From: an uncultured Lachnospiraceae bacterium
GTDB lineage: Bacteria > Bacillota > Clostridia > Lachnospirales > Lachnospiraceae
Length of the DNA stretch: 64,000 nucleotides
NCBI GenBank assembly: GCA_947625755.1
Contig: CANQPJ010000001.1
Span: 209,330-273,329 of the forward strand
Direction: 5' to 3'
Shown piece by piece: positions 41,678-52,934 of the stretch (its first letter is position 1; each line of letters opens with the position of its first letter). The notes under the pieces are model-generated. The model had not been told where the DNA came from and ran no database searches. It saw only the letters and a program-made list of their open reading frames with translations. A program made the position numbers and the translations under genes.

Positions 41678-42541
41678 ATGAAAAAAAGATTAATGACATT
41701 CATATTAAAAATATATGATTTTTGTATCAGAATGACCAGAGACCGTGTAGGAATTTATACTGCCCAGGCTTCATTCTTTATTATTTTGTCAATCTTTCCT
41801 TTTTTGCTGCTTTTTTTAAATATTATTGGTATGACAAACATAAGCTCTGACTCCATTATTCAAATGTTAAATATATATGCACCTGAAACAGTGAAACCTC
41901 TTCTTATCCAAATTATCAAAGAATTATATACACATGTCTCCGGCACAATCATTTCCATTACAGCTATTATGGCAATATGGTCTGCTTCAAAAGGTGTTCT
42001 ATCGCTCATGTTTGGTTTGTATGAAATCAGCAAAATTCATCTAAACAGAAATTATTTTGTGTCCAGATTTATTTCTATGCTGTATACTATTTTATTTGTA
42101 TTCGCAATTATTATCACTATGGTTTTGCTGGTATTTGGCAACAGCATTTTCAAATTTCTGATTTCTTTTTTACCTTTTTTAAAAGAAATCAGTGTGTTCA
42201 CTTTAATTTTAAGATACTTGGTTTCTTTCCTGATACTTTCTATATTTTTCAGTATCATCTACAAAATTGCAAATTTTAAATTATCTACGGTTCGCAAAAC
42301 AATCCCCGGAGCTATGTTTAGTTCTCTTGGCTGGTTGGTTTTCTCTTATGTTTTTTCTATCTATATTGATAATTTTTCCAATATGTCTTATATGTATGGA
42401 AGTTTAACAGCTGTTATCATCATGATGCTTTGGATTTACTTTTGTATCTACATTTTCTTTATCGGCGCTGAAATAAATAAAAAACTTTACCCGGAAACAG
42501 AGGCAAAGTTTTTTCAATCACGCAATATTTCTGAAAAATAA
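41678..42541 (+). CDS. YihY/BrkB-family inner membrane protein
   Basis: Multi-TM protein; AQASFFIILSIFPFLLLFLNIIG, PGAMFSSLGWLVFSYVFSIYIDNFSNMSYMYGSLTAVIIMMLWIYFCIYIFFIGAEIN. Confidence 0.9.
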   Translation: MKKRLMTFILKIYDFCIRMTRDRVGIYTAQASFFIILSIFPFLLLFLNIIGMTNISSDSIIQMLNIYAPETVKPLLIQIIKELYTHVSGTIISITAIMAIWSASKGVLSLMFGLYEISKIHLNRNYFVSRFISMLYTILFVFAIIITMVLLVFGNSIFKFLISFLPFLKEISVFTLILRYLVSFLILSIFFSIIYKIANFKLSTVRKTIPGAMFSSLGWLVFSYVFSIYIDNFSNMSYMYGSLTAVIIMMLWIYFCIYIFFIGAEINKKLYPETEAKFFQSRNISEK

Positions 42542-42543
42542 AG

Positions 42544-43911
42544 TTACAATTCCGTAAGCTGTACTTTATCGTAAAATCTTTTTAATATATTATCAAATGT
42601 CTTCTTTTCTTTTGCCAGTTCGATTGCAGCATTCTGGCTCATTCCGCTTCCATGCCCAAAACCTCCGCCATATATTTTAAAACCATTGCTCTGTTTTTCT
42701 ATATAAATAAAAGCACTGGGAAGCATATCCAATCCGGTTCTGTTTTCTCCATTATTCAGCTGGATTTTCGCATATACGGAACACAATGCCTTTCTTATGT
42801 CATTTTGCTTATTCATAATTATTTGTTTTTCACTTCCATATACAGTAATCTGTGATGCAATTCCCCCTACGCCACGCGAATTGATTTCAATTTGTTTTAC
42901 TTTTCCTATATTACTTCCGGTCAGAGCATAAATACTGTTTACAATTTGTTCAGAAGTCAGTTTTGTTTCCCATCGGAAAAAAGGATAGCTACTTTCATAT
43001 GCTTTTGGACAACTCATAATAAACTTTTTAAACGTATTATGTGACATTAAATTCTGTGCTTTTGTCTTTGTAATATTTTCTCCTTTTAAATAGATTTTCT
43101 TATCTTTTCCCCATATTTTATAATCTGTAGTATATCCACAGGAAGTAGAAAAGTAATATGCATTAATCAGTCTGCCTTTATATTTCATAACAATTCCTGA
43201 CGTTTCAGAAGCTGCTTTATAGCATTTTTCTCCTGCTCTGATCCTATTGTATACCTGAAATTCTGTACTATCATCTGCGACAGCATTATACTTTCTGTAT
43301 TCTTTTGCCTTTGATTTTAAAATATATGTTCTTGCACAAACTGCCTGTGCTTTTAACGCCTCTATCGGTGCCTCTTCTCCCATCTCACTGGAGATTACTC
43401 CTGCAATGTATTCTTCCAGTTCAACGTGATTAACAAGAACCAGCCCCTTCGCGGTTTTATATACATAAAATACACCAGAGTATGTAGGAGATGCATTCTC
43501 AATATTATGTCCAACCAGACGCATTCTTTTTTTTGAGCTGATTTTCAATACATGACTCTTATTAAAATATCGGCTTTTACTGCCTATGTTTACATGTTTC
43601 GCATTTGTTTTATTTCTATAATTTTTTCCATAATATATATCTATATTTTCACTTTTTATTTCTAAATTACCATGATAAATAGATTGGTAATCATTACTCA
43701 TAATAACAATATTGACATATTTTTTCTGATGAGTTTTTTTATTTTGTTGAATATTTTTTTCGTTTTTCGGTTTCGCATTTGCTGTAAGTGCGGTTTTCGT
43801 TCCCTTATCCTCTAATTTTTTTATCTTTATAATTGCCTCCTGACAGCTATAATTTAATATAGAAACACTTAACGCGATAATACAAGATAGAGCCATCAAT
43901 ATTTTTTTCAT
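42544..43911 (-). CDS. SpoIID/LytB-domain protein
   Basis: LEEYIAGVISSEMGEEAPIEALKAQAVCARTYIL; AYYFSTSCGYT; GGGFGHGSGMSQNAAIELAK. Confidence 0.93.
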   Translation of the reverse strand: MKKILMALSCIIALSVSILNYSCQEAIIKIKKLEDKGTKTALTANAKPKNEKNIQQNKKTHQKKYVNIVIMSNDYQSIYHGNLEIKSENIDIYYGKNYRNKTNAKHVNIGSKSRYFNKSHVLKISSKKRMRLVGHNIENASPTYSGVFYVYKTAKGLVLVNHVELEEYIAGVISSEMGEEAPIEALKAQAVCARTYILKSKAKEYRKYNAVADDSTEFQVYNRIRAGEKCYKAASETSGIVMKYKGRLINAYYFSTSCGYTTDYKIWGKDKKIYLKGENITKTKAQNLMSHNTFKKFIMSCPKAYESSYPFFRWETKLTSEQIVNSIYALTGSNIGKVKQIEINSRGVGGIASQITVYGSEKQIIMNKQNDIRKALCSVYAKIQLNNGENRTGLDMLPSAFIYIEKQSNGFKIYGGGFGHGSGMSQNAAIELAKEKKTFDNILKRFYDKVQLTEL

Positions 43912-44002
43912 TTCTCTTCACCTGCCTATACTTATATAGTATATTCATCTTCTGTATGAAATAATCTATTGATTTCATGCAAGTTTCCCCTAACATAAAA
44001 AG

Positions 44003-44213
44003 AACGCAACATATAACAATGCTGCGTTTTCTTCTTATGTATACCTGAGGTGTCGTCCTGTGTTTTGAGTCCTAGCACAAGCCAGGTGGGCAACCGCATC
44101 TAAAGTTACTGTTTTCCACTAAAATGAGGCTTGACATCCCTTTAGAAATATAGGAATCCCTTTCATCAAACTGTAGGTTCAAAATTAACAGGTTCCTTAA
44201 CACTTCAGGCACT
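44003..44213 (-). ncRNA. ssrS: 6S-RNA-like gene (ssrS family) with terminator
   Basis: Minus strand: promoter TTGCAA-N17-TATAAT directly upstream; 5' GUGCCUGAAGUGU (44212-44200) pairs with 3' ACACCUCAGGUAU (44053-44041) at 12 of 13 positions including G-U; large internal region; terminator AACGCAGCAT...ATGTTGCGTT-CTTTTT (44003-44028). Confidence 0.75.
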
Positions 44214-44290
44214 TTTATTATAATCTATCAGACATAGTTTTGCAATAATTTTCAATAGGCAAATTCTGTGATTTTTCGTTAATATTCTAC

Positions 44291-45895
44291 CTATATTTGC
44301 GGACCGGCAGTAACAAGTGCTTTACCTGCTTCATTACCTGTATATTTCACAAAATTCTTATTGAATCTCTCGGCAAGATCTTTTGCTTTTGCTTCCCATT
44401 CTGATACATCTGCATATGTATCACGTGGATCAAGAATTGCAGAATCAACACCCGGAAGTTCTGTCGGAACTTCAAAGTTAAACATAGGAATCTTCTTTGT
44501 CGGTGCATTATTAATATCACCACTTAAAATGGCATCAATAATTCCTCGTGTATCTTTAATAGAGATACGCTTTCCGGTTCCGTTCCATCCTGTATTTACT
44601 AAATAAGCCTTTGCTCCATTCTGTTCCATTCTTTTTACAAGTTCTTCAGCATATTTTGTTGGATGAAGCTCTAAAAATGCCTGACCAAAGCATGCGGAAA
44701 ATGTTGGTGTAGGTTCCGTAATTCCACGCTCTGTACCTGCAAGTTTTGCTGTAAATCCGGACAGGAAATAGTATTGTGTCTGCTCCGGTGTCAGGATAGA
44801 TACCGGTGGTAATACACCAAATGCATCTGCTGATAAGAAAATAACATCTTTTGCAGCCGGCGCTGTGGATACCGGACGAACAATATTTTCAATATGATTA
44901 ATCGGATAAGAAACACGTGTGTTTTCTGTTACGCTCTTATCATCAAAATCAATCTTTCCATCTGCATCAACAGTAACATTTTCTAAAAGAGCATTACGCT
45001 TAATTGCATTGTAAATATCCGGTTCAGATTCTTTATCCAGATTAATAACCTTTGCGTAACATCCACCTTCAAAGTTGAATACACCGTTATCATCCCAGCC
45101 ATGCTCATCATCACCAATCAGTAATCTCTTCGGATCTGTAGAAAGAGTTGTCTTACCTGTTCCGGACAAACCGAAGAAAATAGCTGTATTCTTTCCGTCC
45201 ATGTCGGTATTTGCTGAACAATGCATAGATGCGATACCCTTTAATGGAAGGTAATAGTTCATCATTGAGAACATGCCCTTCTTCATTTCTCCACCATACC
45301 ATGTGTTCAAAATAACCTGTTCACGGCTTGTAATATTAAATAAAACTGCTGTTTCTGAATTTAAACCAAGTTCCTTGTAATTCTCAACTTTTGCCTTTGA
45401 AGCATTATATACAATAAAGTCAGGCTCAAAGTTTTCAAGCTCTTCATCTGTTGGAACAATAAACATGTTCTTTACAAAATGCGCCTGCCATGCTACTTCC
45501 ATAATAAATCTTACAGCCATACGTGTATCTTTATTTGCTCCACAAAACGCATCTACAACATACAGCTTTTTGCCGGAAAGTTCTTCAACTGCTAATTTTT
45601 TGCATGCTTCCCAAGCCTCTTGTGATGCCGGATGATTATCATTTGGATACTCCTCTGAAGTCCACCAAACTGTCTTTTTAGAATTTTCGTCTTCAACGAT
45701 AAATTTATCTTTCGGTGAACGTCCGGTATAAATACCAGTCATAACGTTTACTGTGTCAAGTTCCGTTATCTGTCCTTTTTCATAACCTTCTAATGCCGGA
45801 TTTGTCTCATCTTCAAATAACTGTTCATAGGAAGGATTATGAATGATTTCATTCACACCTGTAATGCCATATCTGCTTAAATCAATTGTTGCCAT
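44291..45895 (-). CDS. pckA: Phosphoenolpyruvate carboxykinase (ATP)
   Basis: [57 protein letters not shown]. Confidence 0.98.
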   Translation of the reverse strand: MATIDLSRYGITGVNEIIHNPSYEQLFEDETNPALEGYEKGQITELDTVNVMTGIYTGRSPKDKFIVEDENSKKTVWWTSEEYPNDNHPASQEAWEACKKLAVEELSGKKLYVVDAFCGANKDTRMAVRFIMEVAWQAHFVKNMFIVPTDEELENFEPDFIVYNASKAKVENYKELGLNSETAVLFNITSREQVILNTWYGGEMKKGMFSMMNYYLPLKGIASMHCSANTDMDGKNTAIFFGLSGTGKTTLSTDPKRLLIGDDEHGWDDNGVFNFEGGCYAKVINLDKESEPDIYNAIKRNALLENVTVDADGKIDFDDKSVTENTRVSYPINHIENIVRPVSTAPAAKDVIFLSADAFGVLPPVSILTPEQTQYYFLSGFTAKLAGTERGITEPTPTFSACFGQAFLELHPTKYAEELVKRMEQNGAKAYLVNTGWNGTGKRISIKDTRGIIDAILSGDINNAPTKKIPMFNFEVPTELPGVDSAILDPRDTYADVSEWEAKAKDLAERFNKNFVKYTGNEAGKALVTAGPQI

Positions 45896-46006
45896 TTCCT
45901 CTACCTCTTTTCTCTAATATCGTCAAATTGATGAACCCGTCTCCTAAAGAATACCGGTCAGCAACTCCACAGTGAATTATAAACGAACCCTTTTGTAATG
46001 TCAATC

Positions 46007-46678
46007 TCAACCGTTTTTAATATTTTTTTCTACTATATCATCTTTACCCTTAAATATACTATTCTCTGCGATTACTCCACGAACACTGGATAATGGATAA
46101 ATATTACAATGTCTCCCAATAACCGTTCCCGGATTCAAGACGGAATTACATCCTACTTCCACATAATCTCCTAACATTGCCCCGAACTTTTTTAACCCTG
46201 TCGCAATATGTTCATCTCCATTCTTGACGACTACCAGAGTTTTATCGGATTTCACATTAGATGTAATGGAACCTGCTCCCATATGGGAATGCGTACCTAA
46301 AATACTGTCTCCAACATAATTATAATGTGGTACCTGAACCGTATTAAACAAAACAACATTTTTTAGTTCTGTGGAGTTTCCTACCACGCAGTTCTTTCCA
46401 ACAATAACCTTTCCTCTGACAAACGCTCCGGGTCTTACTTCTGTACCTGCATCGATAATTAAAGGACCATTCAGTGTGGCAGTCTTGGCAACTGTCACCG
46501 ACTTATGAATCCAAATATCATCTGCCGGATGTTCAAATTCGTCTAACGACAATGTATTTCCTAACTTCAAAATAAAGTCTCCAATATCTGCCAAAACCTC
46601 CCATGGGTAAGTCTTCCCTTCAAAAAGCTCTGCTGCAATCGTTTCATTTAAATCATACATGTCTTTAATTGTATACAT
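46007..46678 (-). CDS. Left-handed beta-helix nucleotidyl/acyltransferase (GlmU C-terminal-like)
   Basis: Hexapeptide-repeat protein: IHKSVTVAKTATLNGPLIIDAGTEVRPGAFVRGKVIVGKNCVVGNSTELKN... Confidence 0.85.
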   Translation of the reverse strand: MYTIKDMYDLNETIAAELFEGKTYPWEVLADIGDFILKLGNTLSLDEFEHPADDIWIHKSVTVAKTATLNGPLIIDAGTEVRPGAFVRGKVIVGKNCVVGNSTELKNVVLFNTVQVPHYNYVGDSILGTHSHMGAGSITSNVKSDKTLVVVKNGDEHIATGLKKFGAMLGDYVEVGCNSVLNPGTVIGRHCNIYPLSSVRGVIAENSIFKGKDDIVEKNIKNG

Positions 46679-46710
46679 ATGAAATCTCCTTCTTTTACAA
46701 TCAGCGTAAA

Positions 46711-48531
46711 CTATTCAACCGTTACGGATTTTGCAAGATTTCTTGGTTTATCTACATTCAATCCTTTTAATACTGTTGTATAATATGCTACTAACTGAAG
46801 TGGTACTACTGCTATCATTGGCATTAAAATATCTTCAAGAACCGGTACCTCTATCACTTCATCCATAACACCTTCATTAAACTCGGTTCCTTTTTTACAT
46901 ACAGTAATGGTAAATGCGCCTCTTGACTTTACTTCCACAATGTTACTTACCATTTTTTCTAATAAGGCTTCCTGTGTTGCCACACTAATAACCGGCATTT
47001 CTTCAGTTACCAAAGAAATTGTTCCATGCTTTAGTTCTCCGGCAGCATAACTTTCCGAATGAATATATGATATTTCTTTTAATTTCAAGGAACCTTCCAT
47101 GCTCAATGTATAATCAAGTCCGCGTCCAATATATAATAAACTAGGTGTTGTGACTAACTTACTGGCTACATACTGACATCTGTCGGAGCATTGCATTGTT
47201 TCCTCAATTACTTCAGGAATTTTTTCCAGTTCTGCTGTCAGCCTCATACATTCTTCCTTGCTGATACAACCTTTTGCATATGCCATTTCAAAAGCAAACA
47301 GATACATAACTGCCATTTGGACAGAAAATGCTTTTGTTGAAGCTACGGAAATCTCCGGACCTGCATGGGTGTAAATAACCATATCTGCCTCTCTGGCAAT
47401 GGATGAGCCTTTCACATTGACAACCGCCAGTACATTTGCTCCTTTTTCATGGGCTAAATGAAGAGCTGCCTTTGTATCTGCCGTCTCACCGGACTGCGAA
47501 ATAACAATAACCAAATCATCCGGTGTGACAATCGGATCTCTATAACGAAATTCTGATGCAATATCTACAGTAACCTCACATCTTGCCAGTTTTTCTATCA
47601 CATATTTTCCTACCATGCCTGCATGCATTGCCGTACCACATGCCACGATAAAGATTTTTCTGATATGCTTTAAACTTTCTTCTGTAATCCCGCATTCTGA
47701 AAGATTTGGCATTCCATCTACAATCCTTGGTGCAATAGTAGTCTTGACTGCTGTCGGCTGCTCATGGATTTCTTTCAGCATAAAATGCTCATATCCTCCT
47801 TTTTCCGCAGCATCCATATCAAGATCAGAAACTTTTATTTCTTTTACAATTTCCTGTCTGTGAACATTACAGAATTCTACTCTGTCAGCCTTAATTGTGG
47901 CAATTTCATTTTCTTCTAACAGATAATAGTTTTTGGTGTACTGCAAAATAGCCGGAACGTCGGAAGCAATGAAGTTTTCTTCCTCTCCAACACCAATAAT
48001 CAGAGGACTATCTTTTCTCACTGCAAAAATTTTGTTTGGAAATTCTCTAAACATAATACCAAGGGCATAAGCGCCTCTGATGTCTTTTAATGCCTTGATT
48101 ATGGCGTCAACCGGGTCTCCATCATAATAAAAATCCAGTAATTTTGCTACCGTTTCCGTATCCGTCTCGCTTTCGAAAGAGTATCCCTTCCCTATCAGAA
48201 ATTTTTTAATATCTTTGTAGTTTTCTATAATTCCATTGTGTACTATAGTTACTCTTCTGCTTCCATGCGGATGAGAGTTAATATCAGATGGTTCTCCATG
48301 AGTCGCCCATCTGGTATGTCCGATACCGCAATGACCGTCCGGTTTATGATTTTCACTTATTTTGTCTCGAAGATTCTGTAATTCCCCTTTAGATTTTTCA
48401 ACAAGAATTTTTCCGTTTTCAAAAACTGCAATACCGGCTGAATCATATCCCCTGTATTCCAGTTTTGATAATGCGTTCAGCAGTACATCCGTACAGTCTC
48501 TCTCTCCCACATAGCCTACAATACCACACAT
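46711..48531 (-). CDS. glmS: Glutamine-fructose-6-phosphate aminotransferase
   Basis: MCGIVGYVGERDCTDVLLNALSKLEYRGYDSAGIAV; SIS domains; C-terminal KPRNLAKSVTVE. Confidence 0.98.
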   Translation of the reverse strand: MCGIVGYVGERDCTDVLLNALSKLEYRGYDSAGIAVFENGKILVEKSKGELQNLRDKISENHKPDGHCGIGHTRWATHGEPSDINSHPHGSRRVTIVHNGIIENYKDIKKFLIGKGYSFESETDTETVAKLLDFYYDGDPVDAIIKALKDIRGAYALGIMFREFPNKIFAVRKDSPLIIGVGEEENFIASDVPAILQYTKNYYLLEENEIATIKADRVEFCNVHRQEIVKEIKVSDLDMDAAEKGGYEHFMLKEIHEQPTAVKTTIAPRIVDGMPNLSECGITEESLKHIRKIFIVACGTAMHAGMVGKYVIEKLARCEVTVDIASEFRYRDPIVTPDDLVIVISQSGETADTKAALHLAHEKGANVLAVVNVKGSSIAREADMVIYTHAGPEISVASTKAFSVQMAVMYLFAFEMAYAKGCISKEECMRLTAELEKIPEVIEETMQCSDRCQYVASKLVTTPSLLYIGRGLDYTLSMEGSLKLKEISYIHSESYAAGELKHGTISLVTEEMPVISVATQEALLEKMVSNIVEVKSRGAFTITVCKKGTEFNEGVMDEVIEVPVLEDILMPMIAVVPLQLVAYYTTVLKGLNVDKPRNLAKSVTVE

Positions 48532-48568
48532 TATATTTTCCTCCTATAAATAATAATATAAATTGAAT

Positions 48569-50683
48569 TTATGCTTTTTTTCCTTTTTTCTTATAAAACT
48601 GCGCTACATAATTGTAGTAGCGGCTCATTTCTCCTGCGTTATTCAGATGGATAACATTATCAAACCTTCCTTTAATAAACGCATTTAGTTTTTCCATGTA
48701 TTCATCTGCTGTAATCTGTCCTTCTGCCACCTGAGTCAGTCCCAGTTCCCAGCTGGCAGTCAACTCCGGATTCAGCAGTGACTTAATTGAGCCGTGAACG
48801 ACTCCGAATATCATTTCTCCTAACTGTGTTGGTGTTATCACCTGTGTCTTTTTGTTCAGGGCAATATATTTAATGTTCGTAAGTTTTTTAATAATTTCAG
48901 CTCTTGTAGCACTGGTTCCTATGCCGCTGCCTTTTATCTGTGCCCTCAAATCTTCATCTTCAATGAGCTGACCTGCATTTTCCATGGCAAGTATTAAAGA
49001 ACCTGATGTATATCTTTTTGGCGGGGTGGTCTCCCCCTCTTTTATATTACATGCAGTTACCGGAATTTTATCCCCCTTTTTCATATTATACAACAAATTC
49101 ATAAATTCTTCATCAAGACTTTGCTCTATATTTTCACTATATTGAATTTCATTATTTTCATTATCATTATTTTTACTGTTTTTCGTTTTGGCAGCTGTGT
49201 TATTATTTTTTTTATCTTTCGGTACCCCTGCAATTTCAAAATAACCTTTTTGAACAAGAATTTTAAAATTAGATGAAAACTGCTCTGTAGTCGTAATTCC
49301 ATCAGAATATGTGGCAGGCATTACACCTGTCAGCATGGCTTTCTTATATATGGCAGGTGGATAAAAGATACTTAAAAAACGACAGACAATCGCCATATAC
49401 ACCTTTTGATTTATCGGTTTCTGCTTTGCCAGTCCTGCCAATCCCTGTCCGGTGGGTATTATGGCATAGTGATCCGTAATTTTTTTGTCATCTACATATT
49501 TTGTTTTCTCCAATCCGTTATATAATCCATTTGCAATGATGTTCTTTGCAAATCCGGCACATGGAACATAATTTTGCAGTCCTCTGATATTTTTATGTAT
49601 CTCTTTTGAAACTGCTGTAGACAGCACTCTGGCATCTGTTCTCGGATAAGTACATAACTTTGCTTCATATAACTGCTGTACGATATTTAAAGTCTCATCC
49701 GGACTGATTTTGAACATCCGGGAACAGTCATTTTGTAATTCCGCCAGATTATATAATAATGGCGGCTGTTTTTTTTCATCTTTTATCGTAACAGACTTTA
49801 TCGTCATTTCCAATGGATAAGGCTGCTCTGTTTGTTCTCCATGCTGTTCTAATCCTTTGATTAATGCCCGGGCTGTGGTTTTTTCTTTAAATCCATTCTC
49901 TTTATACAACAAGGGGGACTCATAAAATCTGGAGCCCTTTACTGCCTTCCACTCTGCATCGATCAATCGTTCTGAAATATCTGCCTGCACTACAACACGA
50001 TAAAATGCAGTCTTTGTAAAGCTTCTGATTTCCCGTTCCCGACTGCAAATCATACCAAGGACGCACGTCATTACCCGACCTACATTAATCGATTTCCATC
50101 CATCTTTTAAATAGTTTTGAATAGAGTTTCCATACTTTAATGTCAAAAGCCTGGAAAAATTTATTCCCATTAAATAATCTTCTTTGGCTCGAAGATACGC
50201 CGCATCAGACAGGTTATCATATTCCTTTAAATCTTTTGCCTCCCTGATTCCCCTTAATATTTCTTCCTCTGTCTGGGAATCAATCCACACACGTTTTTCT
50301 GACTTGTCTTTTACTCCTGCTTCCTGTGCGACCAGTCGGTAAATATATTCTCCTTCCCGTCCGGAGTCGGTACAAACATAAATTGTATCGACATCATCAC
50401 GGTTTAATATGCTTTTTACAATTTCAAACTGCTTTTTTACTCCCGGAATCACCTCATATTTCCAGTCTTTTGGAATAAAAGGTAAATCTCCAAGATTCCA
50501 TTTCTTATATTTTTCATCATATACTTCCGGATAACTCATAGTAACAAGATGCCCTACGCACCATGTTACAATTACCTTATCGCTTTCTATATATCCGTCT
50601 TTTCTCGTCGTATTTAATTTTAATGCCTTTGCAAATTCTACGGCAACACTCGGTTTTTCTGCAATAAATACTGCTTTTTTCAT
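48569..50683 (-). CDS. topB: DNA topoisomerase III (type IA)
   Basis: AVFIAEKPSVAVEFAKAL, CTDSGREGEYIYRLV, LCTYPRTDARVLS, GIGTSATRAEII. Confidence 0.95.
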   Translation of the reverse strand: MKKAVFIAEKPSVAVEFAKALKLNTTRKDGYIESDKVIVTWCVGHLVTMSYPEVYDEKYKKWNLGDLPFIPKDWKYEVIPGVKKQFEIVKSILNRDDVDTIYVCTDSGREGEYIYRLVAQEAGVKDKSEKRVWIDSQTEEEILRGIREAKDLKEYDNLSDAAYLRAKEDYLMGINFSRLLTLKYGNSIQNYLKDGWKSINVGRVMTCVLGMICSREREIRSFTKTAFYRVVVQADISERLIDAEWKAVKGSRFYESPLLYKENGFKEKTTARALIKGLEQHGEQTEQPYPLEMTIKSVTIKDEKKQPPLLYNLAELQNDCSRMFKISPDETLNIVQQLYEAKLCTYPRTDARVLSTAVSKEIHKNIRGLQNYVPCAGFAKNIIANGLYNGLEKTKYVDDKKITDHYAIIPTGQGLAGLAKQKPINQKVYMAIVCRFLSIFYPPAIYKKAMLTGVMPATYSDGITTTEQFSSNFKILVQKGYFEIAGVPKDKKNNNTAAKTKNSKNNDNENNEIQYSENIEQSLDEEFMNLLYNMKKGDKIPVTACNIKEGETTPPKRYTSGSLILAMENAGQLIEDEDLRAQIKGSGIGTSATRAEIIKKLTNIKYIALNKKTQVITPTQLGEMIFGVVHGSIKSLLNPELTASWELGLTQVAEGQITADEYMEKLNAFIKGRFDNVIHLNNAGEMSRYYNYVAQFYKKKGKKA

Positions 50684-50701
50684 TTAATCTCCCGGTAATT
50701 C

Positions 50702-51283
50702 CTAATCAAGTTTATTAATTTCATCCAGTGTCATTGTATAGGAAGGCAGAAATTCTTTAATAAATATGTCAATCTCATCCATTTCCATCTCATCTAATGT
50801 TTTTTTTGTGGCAATTTCCGCTTTTTCGAAATCTGTATTTCCCGTATTTCCTTCCTGAATACATTTAATATATGCAGAAAGTTTGTCCGCAGCCTTTACA
50901 AATCTCCATTCTTCCGTGTCTTCTTCTACTAAAATATCCTTGTATGAATCCCTCATATCTTCGGGAATCTCCGATAACAGCTGGTTTGCAGCAATATGTT
51001 CTACTTTTTTATATGCATCTCTTATTTCCGGTGCGTAATACTTAATCGGCGTAGGAAGGTCTCCGGTAATAATTTCTGTCATATCGTGCAGCATTCCCAA
51101 CATGGCTATATGCTCTGCATTGAGTTCCTTACCGCAACGTACATTTCCAATAACAGCCAGAGCATGAGCAATAATTGCTACTTCCAGACTATGCTCGGCA
51201 ATATTTTCATTGATTGTGTTGCGCATCAGTCCCCAACGGTTAATATATTTCATTCTGGCAAGCATACCAAAAAAGTTGTTCAT
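50702..51283 (-). CDS. YfbR-like HD-domain 5'-nucleotidase
   Basis: NIAEHSLEVAIIAHAL, AMLGMLHDMTEIITGDLPTPIKYY, KAADKLSAYIKC. Confidence 0.9.
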   Translation of the reverse strand: MNNFFGMLARMKYINRWGLMRNTINENIAEHSLEVAIIAHALAVIGNVRCGKELNAEHIAMLGMLHDMTEIITGDLPTPIKYYAPEIRDAYKKVEHIAANQLLSEIPEDMRDSYKDILVEEDTEEWRFVKAADKLSAYIKCIQEGNTGNTDFEKAEIATKKTLDEMEMDEIDIFIKEFLPSYTMTLDEINKLD

Positions 51284-51399
51284 TTTATTTCTCCTTTGCC
51301 GCAAAATAATAATGCATATAGTATATCAAATTTTATCGGAATAAGCCACAGGAAAAGAAAAAGCCCGGACAAAATATCCGGCTTTTCTCTTTTCATCAA

Positions 51400-52890
51400 T
51401 TATATGGATAAAATCTTCTTTACAATCGCTTCCATGCCATCTGCTTTCACTAACCTCTTATGACGGACTTCTGCATTTCTGATTTCCTCGATTGCATTCG
51501 GAACTTTTACATTCCCTATTTTTGATAATTCATCCACGAGTTCAAAATCGCTTAATTTATCATATTTCGGGTCAATGGCATTCATAACGCTTCTTGTAAA
51601 TTTAAACGGACTCGCTGTTGAAGCAATCACAGTTACCGCATCATCTCCTGTTTCATTTACATATTTTTTGTATGTGCATGCGGCTACTGCTGTATGTGTA
51701 TCCATGATATAACCGGTCTTTTCATATGTCTCTTTAATGACAGCAGCAGTTTCTTCCTCTGTAGCATAATTTCCATAAAAATCAGCAAGCTCCGCTTTCA
51801 TCTCATCTGTAATTGTATACTTACCATTTGCTGCCAAACTGGTCATGAACTCTTTGTTTTTTGCCGCGTCATTTCCGGCAATCCTGTAAATTAATCTTTC
51901 AAGATTACTGGAAATTAATATATCCATAGATGGTGATGTCGTAAGAATAAATTCCCTGTTCTTATCATATTCACCGGATTGAAAGAAATCAAATAATACT
52001 TTATTTTCATTGGAAGCACAAATCAGCTTTCCTATTGGAAGTCCCATGTTTTTTGCATAATATGCTGCAAGAATATTACCGAAGTTTCCTGTAGGTACTA
52101 CTACATTTATCTTCTGGTCTTTTGCAAGTTTTCCCTCTGCATATAATTTTGCATAAGCATATACATAATAAGCTATCTGTGGTACAAGACGACCAATGTT
52201 AATAGAGTTGGCTGATGAAAACTGAAATCCTTTTTCATCCATTTCTTTTGCCAGTTCCTTATTTCCAAAAATTGCCTTAACACCACTCTGTGCCTGATCA
52301 AAGTTTCCTTCTATGGCTACAACATATGTGTTATTCCCTTTCTGTGTAACCATCTGCTTTTCCTGTATCGGGCTGACTCCTCCATGCGGATAAAATACAA
52401 TAATTCTTGTTCCTTCGACATCCGCAAATCCTGCCATGGCAGCCTTTCCGGTATCCCCTGAAGTAGCTGTCAAAATAACAATCTCATTTTTCACATTGTT
52501 TTTCTTTGCTGATGTTGTCAGAAGATGAGGCAGTATGGATAACGCCATATCTTTGAACGCAATCGTTTTGCCATGAAATAATTCCAAATAGTATGTGCCG
52601 TCCACTTCTGCCAGTGGAGCAATCTCCTCTGTGTCAAACTTGGAATCATAGGCTTTATTAATACAGTTCTTTAACTCCTCTTCCGTAAAATCTGTCAAAT
52701 ATAATTTCATCACCTCATATGCTGCCTGCTGATATGTCATTTTCGACAACTCCTCGACAGTAACATCAAGTTTTGGGATTTCCGTTGGAACAAATAGCCC
52801 TCCATCATCTGCCAATCCTTTCAAAATTGCCTCTGATGCTTTTAAATATCCGGCTTCACTCCTTGTGCTTTTATAAAGTATTTCTTTCAT
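51400..52890 (-). CDS. thrC: Threonine synthase
   Basis: MKEILYKSTRSEAGYLKASEAILKGLADDGGLFVP; LFHGKTIAFKDMAL; TATSGDTGKAAM. Confidence 0.96.
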   Translation of the reverse strand: MKEILYKSTRSEAGYLKASEAILKGLADDGGLFVPTEIPKLDVTVEELSKMTYQQAAYEVMKLYLTDFTEEELKNCINKAYDSKFDTEEIAPLAEVDGTYYLELFHGKTIAFKDMALSILPHLLTTSAKKNNVKNEIVILTATSGDTGKAAMAGFADVEGTRIIVFYPHGGVSPIQEKQMVTQKGNNTYVVAIEGNFDQAQSGVKAIFGNKELAKEMDEKGFQFSSANSINIGRLVPQIAYYVYAYAKLYAEGKLAKDQKINVVVPTGNFGNILAAYYAKNMGLPIGKLICASNENKVLFDFFQSGEYDKNREFILTTSPSMDILISSNLERLIYRIAGNDAAKNKEFMTSLAANGKYTITDEMKAELADFYGNYATEEETAAVIKETYEKTGYIMDTHTAVAACTYKKYVNETGDDAVTVIASTASPFKFTRSVMNAIDPKYDKLSDFELVDELSKIGNVKVPNAIEEIRNAEVRHKRLVKADGMEAIVKKILSI

Positions 52891-52934
52891 AATATTCTCC
52901 TTATACACTTCCATATGCTGCGCATAAAATGTTT

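Noticed and set aside
48532-48568. glmS ribozyme upstream of glmS
   Set aside because: Gap upstream of glmS is only 37 nt, too short for the ribozyme.
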